A DNA stretch of 30,811 bases, from positions 1-30,811 of the forward strand of contig JAENIZ010000001.1 of NCBI GenBank assembly GCA_016844485.1, in the 5' to 3' direction. Within the stretch, counting starts at the first letter, position 1. Each line of letters begins with the position of its first letter. This document shows positions 19,161 to 26,285 of the stretch, piece by piece. The translations under genes were made by a program, and so were the position numbers. Origin of the DNA: Gammaproteobacteria bacterium (lineage in GTDB: Bacteria > Pseudomonadota > Gammaproteobacteria > Eutrophobiales > Eutrophobiaceae). The notes under the pieces were generated by a model. It was not told the DNA's origin. It saw only the letters and a program-made list of their open reading frames with translations, and ran no database searches.

Positions 19161-20132
19161 ATGAGGTATGATTCAAAGATGATTGATACACAAGCCAATA
19201 ACAGCAGTACAAAATCGGAATTTGAACAAGCCCTGGTCAATCGTATTGCAATAGAAGCGATTGCAGAACAGAGGCGCGCCCGCCGTTGGGGTATATTTTT
19301 TAAATTTCTGCTGGCATTCTATGTATTAATTTTTCTGTTGATTTATCTCCCGCCTGATATGAGCAGCGGGGCAATTATTGGGGAGAAACACACCGCTCTG
19401 GTTGACATTGAGGGTGTAATTGCAGCTGATACGGAGGCCAATGCAGATTATATCGTCAGCGGATTACGCGCCGCCTTTGAAGATGGAAATACCGCTGGTG
19501 TGATTTTGCGCATCAACAGTCCGGGAGGCAGTCCGGTCCAGGCAGGTTATGTGAATGATGAAATTAAACGTTTACGTGAATTATACCCGGATATCCCCTT
19601 ATATGCTGTTATTACGGATATCTGCGCTTCGGGAGGATATTATATTGCCGCAGCAGCCGATGAAATCTATGCCAATAAGGCCAGTGTTGTTGGTTCGATT
19701 GGCGTTGTTATGTCAGGATTTGGTTTTGTTGATGCCATTAATAAATTGGGGATAGAACGCCGGCTTATGCATGCAGGTGAAAACAAAGGATTACTTGATC
19801 CATTCTCTCCGCTTAAAGCAGAGGAGGTTGAGCATGTTGATCAACTGCTGAATGAGGTCTATCAGCAATTCATAGATGTTGTAAAAGCCGGAAGGGGTAA
19901 TCGCCTTAAGGACGATGAAAAAATTTTTTCCGGATTAATCTGGACGGGAGAACAATCACTAGAACTCGGTCTTGTTGATGCATTGGGAAGTGCAGGATAT
20001 GTCGCTCGGGAAGTAATTGGTGCTGAAGATATTGTTGATTATACACGACATGAAACTTATCTCGATCTGTTTGCCAATCAAATAGGGGCGACAGTAGCTA
20101 GGATGTTAAGTTCTAAGTTTGAATTGCAATGA
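19161..20132 (+). CDS. sppA: Signal peptide peptidase SppA, short form
   Basis: This 323-residue S49-family inner-membrane serine peptidase degrades cleaved signal peptides. It has one transmembrane helix (about 43-64, WGIFFKFLLAFYVLIFLLIYL). The Ser nucleophile is Ser157 in ICASGGYYIAAAAD and the Lys general base is Lys209 in AGENKGLLDPF. It is the single-repeat type, not the 618-residue E. coli tandem form. Two starts are possible: ATG 19161, and ATG 19179 with a distant GAGG. Neither has a good ribosome site. It begins 3 nt after the HAD gene stop, so one transcript is likely. Confidence 0.93.
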   Translation: MRYDSKMIDTQANNSSTKSEFEQALVNRIAIEAIAEQRRARRWGIFFKFLLAFYVLIFLLIYLPPDMSSGAIIGEKHTALVDIEGVIAADTEANADYIVSGLRAAFEDGNTAGVILRINSPGGSPVQAGYVNDEIKRLRELYPDIPLYAVITDICASGGYYIAAAADEIYANKASVVGSIGVVMSGFGFVDAINKLGIERRLMHAGENKGLLDPFSPLKAEEVEHVDQLLNEVYQQFIDVVKAGRGNRLKDDEKIFSGLIWTGEQSLELGLVDALGSAGYVAREVIGAEDIVDYTRHETYLDLFANQIGATVARMLSSKFELQ

Positions 20133-20141
20133 TTTAAGAAA

Positions 20142-20307
20142 GCTCTGAATAAGTCCATCCTGGACTTCTCAGAGCACGGAAAGTGAAAAACGTGCCATCT
20201 CTTTATATTTCTTGGCACTTTCCTTCATTTTCAATTCCGCCAGGGCGGAATTGAAATGGCGGCACTTCCCTGTCCCGCAGGAACCTCTGATTTTATTAGA
20301 AATTCCT
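20142..20307 (+). repeat. Multi-hairpin repeat, copy A (between sppA and maf)
   Basis: Five stem-loops follow in order. H1: GCTCTGA..AAGTCCA-TCC-TGGACTT..TCAGAGC (20142-20175). H2: GGAAAGTG/CACTTTCC (20178-20223). H3: CATTTTCAATTCCGC against GCGGAATTGAAATG with a CAGG loop (20226-20258). H3b: GCGG/CCGC around the loop CACTTCCCTGTC (20259-20278). H4: AGGAA..TTCCT (20279-20307). The block from CATTTT to CCTCTGA is closely similar in sequence to copy B, in the same orientation. It begins 9 nt after the sppA stop, and its right end contains the maf stop codon. It could serve as a two-way terminator for these convergent genes, which is inference. Confidence 0.8.
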
Positions 20308-20891
20308 TAAGGTAACTGTATTCCTTCAGCCCTGAGCATCTCGCAGAGACGAATTAAGGGCAAACCAATCAGGGCTGTTGGGTCATTGCCTTGCATTTCG
20401 GAGATCAGGGAAATACCCAGCCCTTCGGACTTAAAACCACCTGCACAATCATAAGGATGTTCTGTTAAGAGATAACGTTCTATCTCGGTGTTTTCAAGCA
20501 TGCGAAATTTGACGTAATAAGGGATACAGTCGACCTGGACTGATTGTGTCTCAGTATTCATGACGCATAGGCCAGTGTTGAAACATACACGTTGATTACT
20601 CAGCCTTATCAATTGCATCCTGGCATTTTCATGGGTAACGGGTTTAGTCAGGAATCCTATACCAAGAGAAGCCACTTGATCAGAGCCGATGACTATAGCT
20701 GCAGTGCGCCGTTCAGCTACCTTTCTTGCCTTGTTCTGTGCCAACCGCCGGACCAATGTTTGGGCAGATTCACCATTAATTGGCATTTCGTCAATTTCCG
20801 GTGTTTCACAACGAAACGGTAGGCCCAGACGTTCAAGCAGAGCTCGTCGATAGGGAGAGGATGACGCAAGGATGATGTCTGGTGTTGTTAT
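20307..20891 (-). CDS. maf: Maf/YceF nucleotide pyrophosphatase, with apparent ATA start
   Basis: Maf proteins hydrolyse modified or non-canonical nucleoside triphosphates; the E. coli homologue at this position, YceF, acts on m7GTP. The conserved N-terminus PDIILASSSPYRRALLERLGLPF is encoded directly upstream of the first ATG (20786), in the same frame. Later motifs are IIGSDQV-like VIGSDQVASLG, TKPVTHENARMQL, CAGGFKSEGLGISL and DPTALIGLPL. With the N-terminus the protein has 194 residues (E. coli 194). No ATG, GTG or TTG exists between the in-frame TAA and the SSSP motif. An ATA at 20891-20889 lies 7 nt after AAGGA and gives (M)TTPDIILASSSP. Starting at ATG 20786 would leave 159 residues without the active-site loop. 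Divergent from yceD, as in E. coli. Confidence 0.85.
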   Translation of the reverse strand: MTTPDIILASSSPYRRALLERLGLPFRCETPEIDEMPINGESAQTLVRRLAQNKARKVAERRTAAIVIGSDQVASLGIGFLTKPVTHENARMQLIRLSNQRVCFNTGLCVMNTETQSVQVDCIPYYVKFRMLENTEIERYLLTEHPYDCAGGFKSEGLGISLISEMQGNDPTALIGLPLIRLCEMLRAEGIQLP

Positions 20892-20984
20892 GGTTTTATC
20901 CTTTGGTTAGGACAATAATCAGGTAGGATTACAACGAATTAATGCTTGTCAAGTCAATGGTTTAAATAAAAAATTATGGTATTT

Positions 20985-21013
20985 TTGACAGCGCTAACTG
21001 TGATAGCTAAACT
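20985..21013 (+). promoter_or_regulatory. Strong sigma-70 promoter for the yceD-rpmF-plsX-fab cluster
   Basis: A perfect -35 TTGACA (20985-20990), a 17-nt spacer and TAAACT (21008-21013, 4/6 to TATAAT) lie immediately before yceD. A start near 21020 would fall about 4 nt before the chosen yceD ATG at 21024. It is the best-scoring promoter seen by eye in the window, upstream of the lipid operon. Confidence 0.6.
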
Positions 21014-21023
21014 TTGCCGCCTG

Positions 21024-21569
21024 ATGCTGCCTGACCTGCCGCAAACGATTGAACCGTTACGTCTTGCAAAGGCAGGGAAAAACATTGCCGGTCAGTATGT
21101 GTTGAATGAGCTGAAACGGCTAAATGGATTATTGCATGATAATACCGGCTTTGTATCGTTCATGCTTGAATTTACCCGCGATGAAGAGCAGGGACTATAT
21201 TGTGTCACAGGAGAGATAAAAGCGAATTTGCATGCTGTCTGCCAGCGCTGTCTTGGCAGCATGGAATTACAGATTAATAGTCCGGTTTATTTAGGCATAG
21301 TCAATAGACAAACTGATATATCGAAATTACCGGATAAGTATGAACCACTGATATTAGGTGAAGATCCCGTATCATTATTGGAGCTCATAGAGGACGAATT
21401 ATTATTGGCCATCCCTATGTCACCAATGCACGAATTAAATCGATGTTCGGGAGCAGAGATACTGAGTGAGATTAACGATGCCGCACCGAACAGGCCTTTT
21501 GCAGTTTTAAAGGAAGCTCTGATTAAAGGCCATCCTGGCCTTAATCAGAGACGAAAAATAAAAATGTGA
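21024..21569 (+). CDS. yceD: YceD/DUF177 protein, 23S rRNA accumulation factor
   Basis: With the ATG at 21024 the product has 181 residues and the family N-terminus LPDLPQTIEPLRLAKAGKNIAGQY. The metal-binding-like CQRCLGSMEL, PLILGEDPVSLLELIEDELLLAIPMSPMH and the terminal NRPFAVL are DUF177 hallmarks. The protein is needed for 23S rRNA accumulation in bacteria and plants and is nearly always next to rpmF. An in-frame ATG at 20976 would extend through the promoter and is rejected. No Shine-Dalgarno precedes 21024 and the mRNA may be nearly leaderless. After NRPFAVLKE the family normally ends within a few Lys/Arg. Here 17 further residues (ALIKGHPGLNQRRKIKM) are coded by repeat copy B. Confidence 0.92.
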   Translation: MLPDLPQTIEPLRLAKAGKNIAGQYVLNELKRLNGLLHDNTGFVSFMLEFTRDEEQGLYCVTGEIKANLHAVCQRCLGSMELQINSPVYLGIVNRQTDISKLPDKYEPLILGEDPVSLLELIEDELLLAIPMSPMHELNRCSGAEILSEINDAAPNRPFAVLKEALIKGHPGLNQRRKIKM

Positions 21570-21668
21570 TTTTTGTTTTTCTTCATTTTACAATCCCGCC
21601 TGAGCGGGACTGCAAAATGGCAGCACTTCCCTGTACTGCTGGAACCTCTGAATTAATTAGAGGTTCCT
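21516..21668 (+). repeat. Multi-hairpin repeat, copy B (over the yceD 3' end)
   Basis: Same orientation and order of stems as copy A. H1: CTCTGATTAAAGGCCA/TGGCCTTAATCAGAG, 15 bp with one bulge (21517-21550). H2: a 13-bp A/T hairpin with loop GTG (21553-21581). H3: CATTTTACAATCCCGC with GCGGGACTGCAAAATG, loop CTGA (21584-21619). H3b: GCAG/CTGC around loop CACTTCCCTGTA (21620-21639). H4: GGAACCTCT/AGAGGTTCC (21641-21667). The first third is inside the yceD reading frame. H1 and H3b differ from copy A by paired changes that keep the stems. It lies between yceD and rpmF, within the presumed operon. Confidence 0.82.
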
Positions 21669-21716
21669 GAAGAAACTAGCGCAGAAAGTTCGTAATTAAC
21701 AGGAGAGACATTAACT

Positions 21717-21902
21717 ATGGCTGTTCAAAAAACAAAAGTATCACGTTCACGCCGTGGAATGCGGCGTGCTCATGATGCGCTTACGACACCCCCTTTGTCT
21801 GTTGATTCCAACACGGGTGAAGTGCATCGACGCCACCATATCGGTCCTGACGGGTATTATCGCGGACGTAAAATAATCGAAAATAAAGATGATCTTGATT
21901 AA
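21717..21902 (+). CDS. rpmF: Ribosomal protein bL32
   Basis: This 61-residue basic protein starts [22 protein letters not shown] and continues with the L32 pattern ([21 protein letters not shown]). It lacks the zinc cysteines found in some bacterial L32, as in E. coli. AGGAGA lies 9 nt before the ATG. It is a component of the large ribosomal subunit. Linkage to yceD upstream and plsX downstream is conserved and couples ribosome and membrane lipid synthesis. Confidence 0.98.
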   Translation: MAVQKTKVSRSRRGMRRAHDALTTPPLSVDSNTGEVHRRHHIGPDGYYRGRKIIENKDDLD

Positions 21903-22006
21903 TTAGTTCAGCCAATTTGTGTTTTTGGCAGAAGAATTTAATTAATTTCCATAATCTTTTTCGTCAGCGGTTTGTCCGCCATTTCAAAAATCTGTAAGAG
22001 GTTATC

Positions 22007-23020
22007 TTGAAACTTACCCTTGCCCTAGATGCTATGGGTGGTGATCATGGTCCCGTCGAGATCGTGCCTGCCGCTCTTTTTGCACTGGAGAAACATGAAG
22101 AGTTAAATCTTATCCTGGTGGGGCAGGAAGAAATTCTTACCAAAACTTTATCTGAGCATAATGTAAATGTTAATGAACGCTTGATCATACATCATGCATC
22201 ACAACATATAGAGATGCATGAACCGCCAGCCTTTGCATTGCGCAATAAAAAAGATTCTTCAATGCGTGTTGCGATTGAACTGGTCAAGGAAGGTGCTGCC
22301 CATGCCTGTGTCAGTGCAGGTAATACCGGGGCTTTAATGGCAATAGCACGTTATATATTGAAGATGTTACCCGGTATAGACAGGCCTGCCATATGCACCA
22401 CCATGCCTGGCATTGAGGGTAATACTCATCTCCTGGATCTCGGGGCCAACGTTGATTCCAGTTCAGAACAATTATTTCAATTTGCGGTAATGGGTTCAGA
22501 ACTGACGAGTGCGGTCAATAACAAACCAAATCCAACAGTAGCATTGCTTAATGTAGGGGCCGAGGAGATCAAGGGGAATGATCGCGTTAAACAGGCGGCC
22601 GCATTATTATCTGACAGTCATCTGAATTATGTCGGTTTCGTTGAGGGAAATGATATCTACACGGGTAAAGTGGATGTTATTGTTTGTGATGGTTTTGTCG
22701 GCAATATCGCGCTCAAGGCAAGTGAAGGGGTAGCCGAGTTTTTAAATTTCCATGCAAAAATGCATTTTAAAAAGTCAATATATGGTCGTCTGGTAGCATT
22801 GATCTCCATGCCAGTATTAAAAGCGTTACAACAGACAATTGATCCGCGGCGGTATAATGGTGCAAGTTTGTTGGGATTGCGAGGTATAGTTGTAAAAAGT
22901 CATGGCAGTGCGGACAAGATTTCGTTTGCTTCAGCAATAGAAGAAGCCATTGTTGAAGTGGAGAAAAATGTACCACAGAGGATTAGTGCCGAACTGGAAA
23001 AGTTATTTGCAGAAGGATAG
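22007..23020 (+). CDS. plsX: Phosphate acyltransferase PlsX
   Basis: PlsX makes acyl-phosphate from acyl-ACP for the PlsY route to phosphatidic acid. The 337-residue protein begins [15 protein letters not shown] (family signature) and contains [35 protein letters not shown] and [16 protein letters not shown]. The start is TTG with AGAGG 5 nt upstream. No ATG occurs before the signature in frame. It is a peripheral inner-membrane enzyme. The stop is 7 nt before the fabH start. Confidence 0.96.
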   Translation: MKLTLALDAMGGDHGPVEIVPAALFALEKHEELNLILVGQEEILTKTLSEHNVNVNERLIIHHASQHIEMHEPPAFALRNKKDSSMRVAIELVKEGAAHACVSAGNTGALMAIARYILKMLPGIDRPAICTTMPGIEGNTHLLDLGANVDSSSEQLFQFAVMGSELTSAVNNKPNPTVALLNVGAEEIKGNDRVKQAAALLSDSHLNYVGFVEGNDIYTGKVDVIVCDGFVGNIALKASEGVAEFLNFHAKMHFKKSIYGRLVALISMPVLKALQQTIDPRRYNGASLLGLRGIVVKSHGSADKISFASAIEEAIVEVEKNVPQRISAELEKLFAEG

Positions 23021-23027
23021 CCATAAA

Positions 23028-23996
23028 TTGATTTATTCAAGGATTACCGGCACGGGCGGTTATTTGCCCGAACGAATCATGACGAATGCTGAACTTGAGC
23101 AAATGGTGGATACCTCGGATGAATGGATTAGAACACGTACCGGTGTTGTAAAACGTCATATTGCTGCAAATGGAGAAACTACCTGTGACCTGGCCGAGCA
23201 GTCCGCACGCCTGGCCATTGAAGCAGCGGGTATCAAGGTAAATGAGGTCGATCTAATCATTGTTGGTACGACTACCCCGGATGTCATTTTCCCCAGTACT
23301 GCGTGTTTGCTACAACAGCGTTTGGATATCCACGGTTGCGCCGCTTTCGATGTGCAGGCCGTTTGCACAGGATTTATTTATGCCCTTGATATCGCAGATA
23401 AATTTATTCGTACGGGGGCGGCAACCAAGGCCCTGGTTGTTGGCGCAGACACTTTGTCAAGGATCATTGACTGGGCGGATCGCAGTACCTGTGTGTTATT
23501 TGGTGATGGTGCGGGGGCAGTTGTATTAGAGGCCAGCGACGAGGCGGGCATATTGTCATCTCATCTACATGCCGATGGCGAATACCAGGAATTATTAAAG
23601 GTCCCGGCAGGCATCTCACTCAATCCTGAGAAACTAAAAAGTGGATCTGCATATATCCAGATGCAGGGAAATGAGGTCTTTAAAGTGGCCGTCAAAACGT
23701 TAGGCCGCATTGTCGATGAGATATTGGAGGCCAACCATATGGAAAAAGAAGATATTGACTGGCTTGTCCCACATCAGGCCAACACGCGTATTATTTCCGC
23801 GACAGCCAAAAAATTGAATATGTCCATGGACAAGGTGGTTCTGACTATTGATCAACATGGTAATACATCAGCGGCCTCAGTCCCCCTGGCGCTGGATGTG
23901 GCTGTGCGCGATGGCCGTATTAAGCGGGGTGATATTTTGTTGCTTGAAGCATTCGGTGGTGGATTTACCTGGGGCGCTACTCTGATCAAATATTAG
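23028..23996 (+). CDS. fabH: 3-oxoacyl-ACP synthase III
   Basis: FabH condenses acetyl-CoA with malonyl-ACP to start type II fatty-acid synthesis. From TTG 23028 the protein has 322 residues. The catalytic triad is Cys113 (AVCTGF), His249 (VPHQAN) and Asn279 (HGNTSAAS), and the C-terminus [11 protein letters not shown] is typical. The TTG gives the family N-terminus [20 protein letters not shown] is 10 nt upstream. A longer frame from 22950 lies inside plsX and is not needed. The stop codon is part of an inverted-repeat element. Confidence 0.96.
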   Translation: MIYSRITGTGGYLPERIMTNAELEQMVDTSDEWIRTRTGVVKRHIAANGETTCDLAEQSARLAIEAAGIKVNEVDLIIVGTTTPDVIFPSTACLLQQRLDIHGCAAFDVQAVCTGFIYALDIADKFIRTGAATKALVVGADTLSRIIDWADRSTCVLFGDGAGAVVLEASDEAGILSSHLHADGEYQELLKVPAGISLNPEKLKSGSAYIQMQGNEVFKVAVKTLGRIVDEILEANHMEKEDIDWLVPHQANTRIISATAKKLNMSMDKVVLTIDQHGNTSAASVPLALDVAVRDGRIKRGDILLLEAFGGGFTWGATLIKY

Positions 23997-24064
23997 TGAT
24001 TAGTAATTGGTGGCTGGTGATTAGTTTTTTTATTCAATTGAATTTTTTACCAATCACTAATCAC
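23996..24064. repeat. Inverted repeat of 7-bp units at the fabH stop codon
   Basis: The left side is four heptads, TGATTAG-TAATTGG-TGGCTGG-TGATTAG (23997-24024), followed by seven T. A 12-bp perfect palindrome ATTCAATTGAAT is at 24032-24043. The right side is two heptads in reverse complement, CCAATCA-CTAATCA (24050-24063). The outer arms (23996-24011 with 24049-24064) pair over 16 bp with one mismatch. It lies between fabH and fabD. A terminator is possible, but the loop is long and the T run is inside it. Confidence 0.7.
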
Positions 24065-24098
24065 ATATTTGAATATCGATAAACAACATTCATAACCA

Positions 24099-25058
24099 GT
24101 GGCAAATAACAAACAACTTGCTTTTGTCTTTCCGGGTCAGGGATCTCAATCAGTCGGTATGATGACTGCGCTTGCAGCTAAGTATCCAGCTGTACAAGCA
24201 ACTTACGCTGAAGCATCGCGGATTCTGGGATATGATTTATGGGACTTGGTACAAAATGGGCCGGATACCGAGCTGAATATCACGGCAAAGACACAACCGG
24301 CATTACTTACTGCCAGCGTTTCTATGTGGCGGATCTGGATGAATTGTGGTGGTCTTGTGCCAGTGCAAATGGCAGGTCATAGCCTTGGAGAATATTCTGC
24401 TCTGGTGTGTGCGGGTGCCCTAACCTTCGCTGATGCTGTATCACTCGTGTCTGACCGTGGCAGTTATATGCAGGTTGCTGTACCCGAAGGAATCGGTAGT
24501 ATGGCGGCTATTTTGGGGCTGACTGAAGTGAAAGTTATTGATATATGCAAGCAGGCTGCACAGGGACAAATTGTTGCGGCCGCCAATTTTAATTCATCCG
24601 GTCAAATTGTGATTGCAGGGCATACTGAAGCGGTAAAGCGTGCAGTCGATGCAGCAAAACAGGCCGGGGCAAAACGCTCTGTGTTACTGCCTGTTAGTGT
24701 TCCTTCGCATTGTGAATTAATGCAGGAAGCAGCCCGAAATTTCGCAAAACGCATAGAAACTGTAATGATATCTTCATTGCAAATCCCGGTGATCCATAAT
24801 GTGGATGTATCTCAAAAAACAGATACCAAGGCGATTAAGCAGGCATTGGTTGATCAGCTGTATAAACCCGTTCGCTGGGTTGAAACTATCCAGGCGATGG
24901 CAGCCAAAGGTATTACCCATATTGTTGAATGTGGGCCTGGGAAGGTCCTGTGTGGTTTGATCAAACGTATTGATCGGCAAATACAGACGTTATCTATTGA
25001 TAATCCGATGTCCTTAGAGAAGGCTTTGTCAGAATTTAATAGTGAAATAGCCAAATGA
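24099..25058 (+). CDS. fabD: Malonyl-CoA:ACP transacylase
   Basis: FabD loads malonate from CoA onto ACP for FabH and FabF. The 319-residue protein has the nucleophile motif GHSLGEYSAL (Ser95), FVFPGQGSQSVGM near the start and His204 in VPSHCELM. NFNSSGQIVIAGH and GPGKVLCGL are also typical. The start is GTG 24099; no in-frame ATG fits and no clear Shine-Dalgarno is seen. The last codons overlap fabG by 4 nt (ATGA). Confidence 0.96.
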   Translation: MANNKQLAFVFPGQGSQSVGMMTALAAKYPAVQATYAEASRILGYDLWDLVQNGPDTELNITAKTQPALLTASVSMWRIWMNCGGLVPVQMAGHSLGEYSALVCAGALTFADAVSLVSDRGSYMQVAVPEGIGSMAAILGLTEVKVIDICKQAAQGQIVAAANFNSSGQIVIAGHTEAVKRAVDAAKQAGAKRSVLLPVSVPSHCELMQEAARNFAKRIETVMISSLQIPVIHNVDVSQKTDTKAIKQALVDQLYKPVRWVETIQAMAAKGITHIVECGPGKVLCGLIKRIDRQIQTLSIDNPMSLEKALSEFNSEIAK

Positions 25059-25798
25059 ATTTGAAGCAACAAGTCGCATTGGTGACTGGTGCCAGCCGAG
25101 GTATCGGCAAGGCTATCGTCAATGCCCTGGGACAGGCAGGTGCGTATGTTATCGGGACGGCCACCAGTGAGACCGGCATAGAGTCGATCAAAGATTATTT
25201 TGCCGCACAAAAGATAAAAGGCACGGCCTATGTGCTTAATGTCACCGACCCCCATTCAGTCGAGCAGCTTGGTGAAGCACTTATATCAGGAGGGTATACT
25301 CCAAGCATCCTGGTCAATAATGCCGGGATCACTCGGGATAATCTGTTGGTGCGGATGAAGGATAAGGAATGGGAAGACGTGATCAATACCAATCTGAATT
25401 CGATATACCGGCTCTGCAAACTCTGCTTGCGCGGTATGATGAAGGCACGTTATGGGCGCATCATTAATATCACCTCCGTTGTCGCCGCATCAGGTAATCC
25501 TGGCCAGACCAATTATTCCGCCGCGAAGGCGGGCATTATTGGTTTTACCCGTTCCCTCGCCAGGGAAGTGGGATCCAGGGGAATTACTGTCAATGCAGTC
25601 GCTCCCGGTTTTATTGAAACTGACATGACGAGTTCACTGCCAGAAGAACGGCAGCAAGCTTTACTGGAACAAATTGCCTTGAACAGGTTTGGCGATGTCA
25701 AAGAGATTGCGAGTGTTGTGGTGTTTCTTGCTGCCGCTGAGGCGTGTTACATCACCGGTGAAACAATACATGTCAATGGTGGTTTATACATGGGTTAA
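25055..25798 (+). CDS. fabG: 3-oxoacyl-ACP reductase
   Basis: FabG reduces beta-ketoacyl-ACP with NADPH. This 247-residue short-chain dehydrogenase has TGASRGIG (11-18), NNAGITRDNLL and the Ser141-Tyr154-Lys158 catalytic set (INITSVVA, NYSAAKAG). The C-terminal GETIHVNGGLYM also matches. Linkage within fabD-fabG-acpP-fabF separates it from generic SDRs. ATGA overlap with fabD suggests coupling. Confidence 0.97.
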   Translation: MNLKQQVALVTGASRGIGKAIVNALGQAGAYVIGTATSETGIESIKDYFAAQKIKGTAYVLNVTDPHSVEQLGEALISGGYTPSILVNNAGITRDNLLVRMKDKEWEDVINTNLNSIYRLCKLCLRGMMKARYGRIINITSVVAASGNPGQTNYSAAKAGIIGFTRSLAREVGSRGITVNAVAPGFIETDMTSSLPEERQQALLEQIALNRFGDVKEIASVVVFLAAAEACYITGETIHVNGGLYMG

Positions 25799-25817
25799 AA
25801 ATGATAATATGGTTTAA

Positions 25818-25876
25818 GTTAATTAATTAACAATATGTAATTAAAAGTAATTTTAAGTTTAGATAACTTCTAAGTT
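25818..25876. promoter_or_regulatory. AT-rich palindromic stretch upstream of acpP
   Basis: GTTAATTAATTAAC (25818-25831) is a perfect 14-bp palindrome. Downstream, AAGTT (25855-25859), AACTT (25865-25869) and AAGTT (25872-25876) alternate in orientation just before the acpP -35 box. They could be operator half-sites for a regulator of acpP. No known operator was recognised. Confidence 0.3.
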
Positions 25877-25902
25877 GCAAGATATATCCATTTCACTACA
25901 CT
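25875..25902 (+). promoter_or_regulatory. Possible acpP promoter
   Basis: TTGCAA (25875-25880), a 16-nt spacer and TACACT (25897-25902) match sigma-70 elements at 4/6 each. acpP is known in E. coli to have its own strong promoter. The 158-nt fabG-acpP gap is long for this tight cluster. Confidence 0.35.
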
Positions 25903-25956
25903 TACTCACGCATTCGGTCCGGGACCGTACCGTTGAGGGAGGAGGAATAATCCATT

Positions 25957-26193
25957 ATGAGCAGTGTCGAAGAACGCGTTAAAAAAATAGTAGTAGAACA
26001 ACTGGGGGTAAAGGAAGAAGAAGTCACTAATGAGGCCTCTTTTGTAGATGATTTAGGCGCTGATTCTCTGGACACGGTTGAGCTGGTCATGGCCCTGGAA
26101 GAGGAGTTCAAAACTGAAATCCCAGATGAAGAGGCAGAGAAGATCACGACCGTCCAGCAAGCGATTGATTACATCAATGCGAATATGGAATGA
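25957..26193 (+). CDS. acpP: Acyl carrier protein
   Basis: This is a 78-residue acidic protein with the phosphopantetheine site DSL (Ser37 in [21 protein letters not shown]). AcpS, encoded in this window, would attach the arm there. It shuttles acyl chains among FabD, FabH, FabG and FabF. GGGAGGAGG ends 11 nt before the ATG, a strong but slightly distant ribosome site. A Rho-independent terminator follows. Confidence 0.98.
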   Translation: MSSVEERVKKIVVEQLGVKEEEVTNEASFVDDLGADSLDTVELVMALEEEFKTEIPDEEAEKITTVQQAIDYINANME

Positions 26194-26211
26194 TTCGTCC
26201 TTCTGATATAT

Positions 26212-26246
26212 GAAAGGCCGCGTTATCGAGTAACACGGCCTTTTTC
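26212..26246 (+). terminator. Rho-independent terminator after acpP
   Basis: AAAGGCCG-C-GTTA (26213-26225) pairs with TAAC-A-CGGCCTTT (26231-26243) with one C/A mismatch and a 5-nt loop, followed by a T run. It lies 20 nt after the acpP stop and before fabF, so it may attenuate rather than end the operon. This would allow extra acpP mRNA. Confidence 0.85.
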
Positions 26247-26285
26247 ATTTTTCTTCTTTTATCGTTACGGATTGCTGGAATCAAG

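Noticed and set aside
20142..21668. Composite transposon made of maf and yceD between two direct repeats
   Set aside because: The maf/yceD divergent pair between sppA and rpmF is the normal gammaproteobacterial order, and no transposase is present; the repeats look inserted into or beside gene ends rather than carrying the genes.
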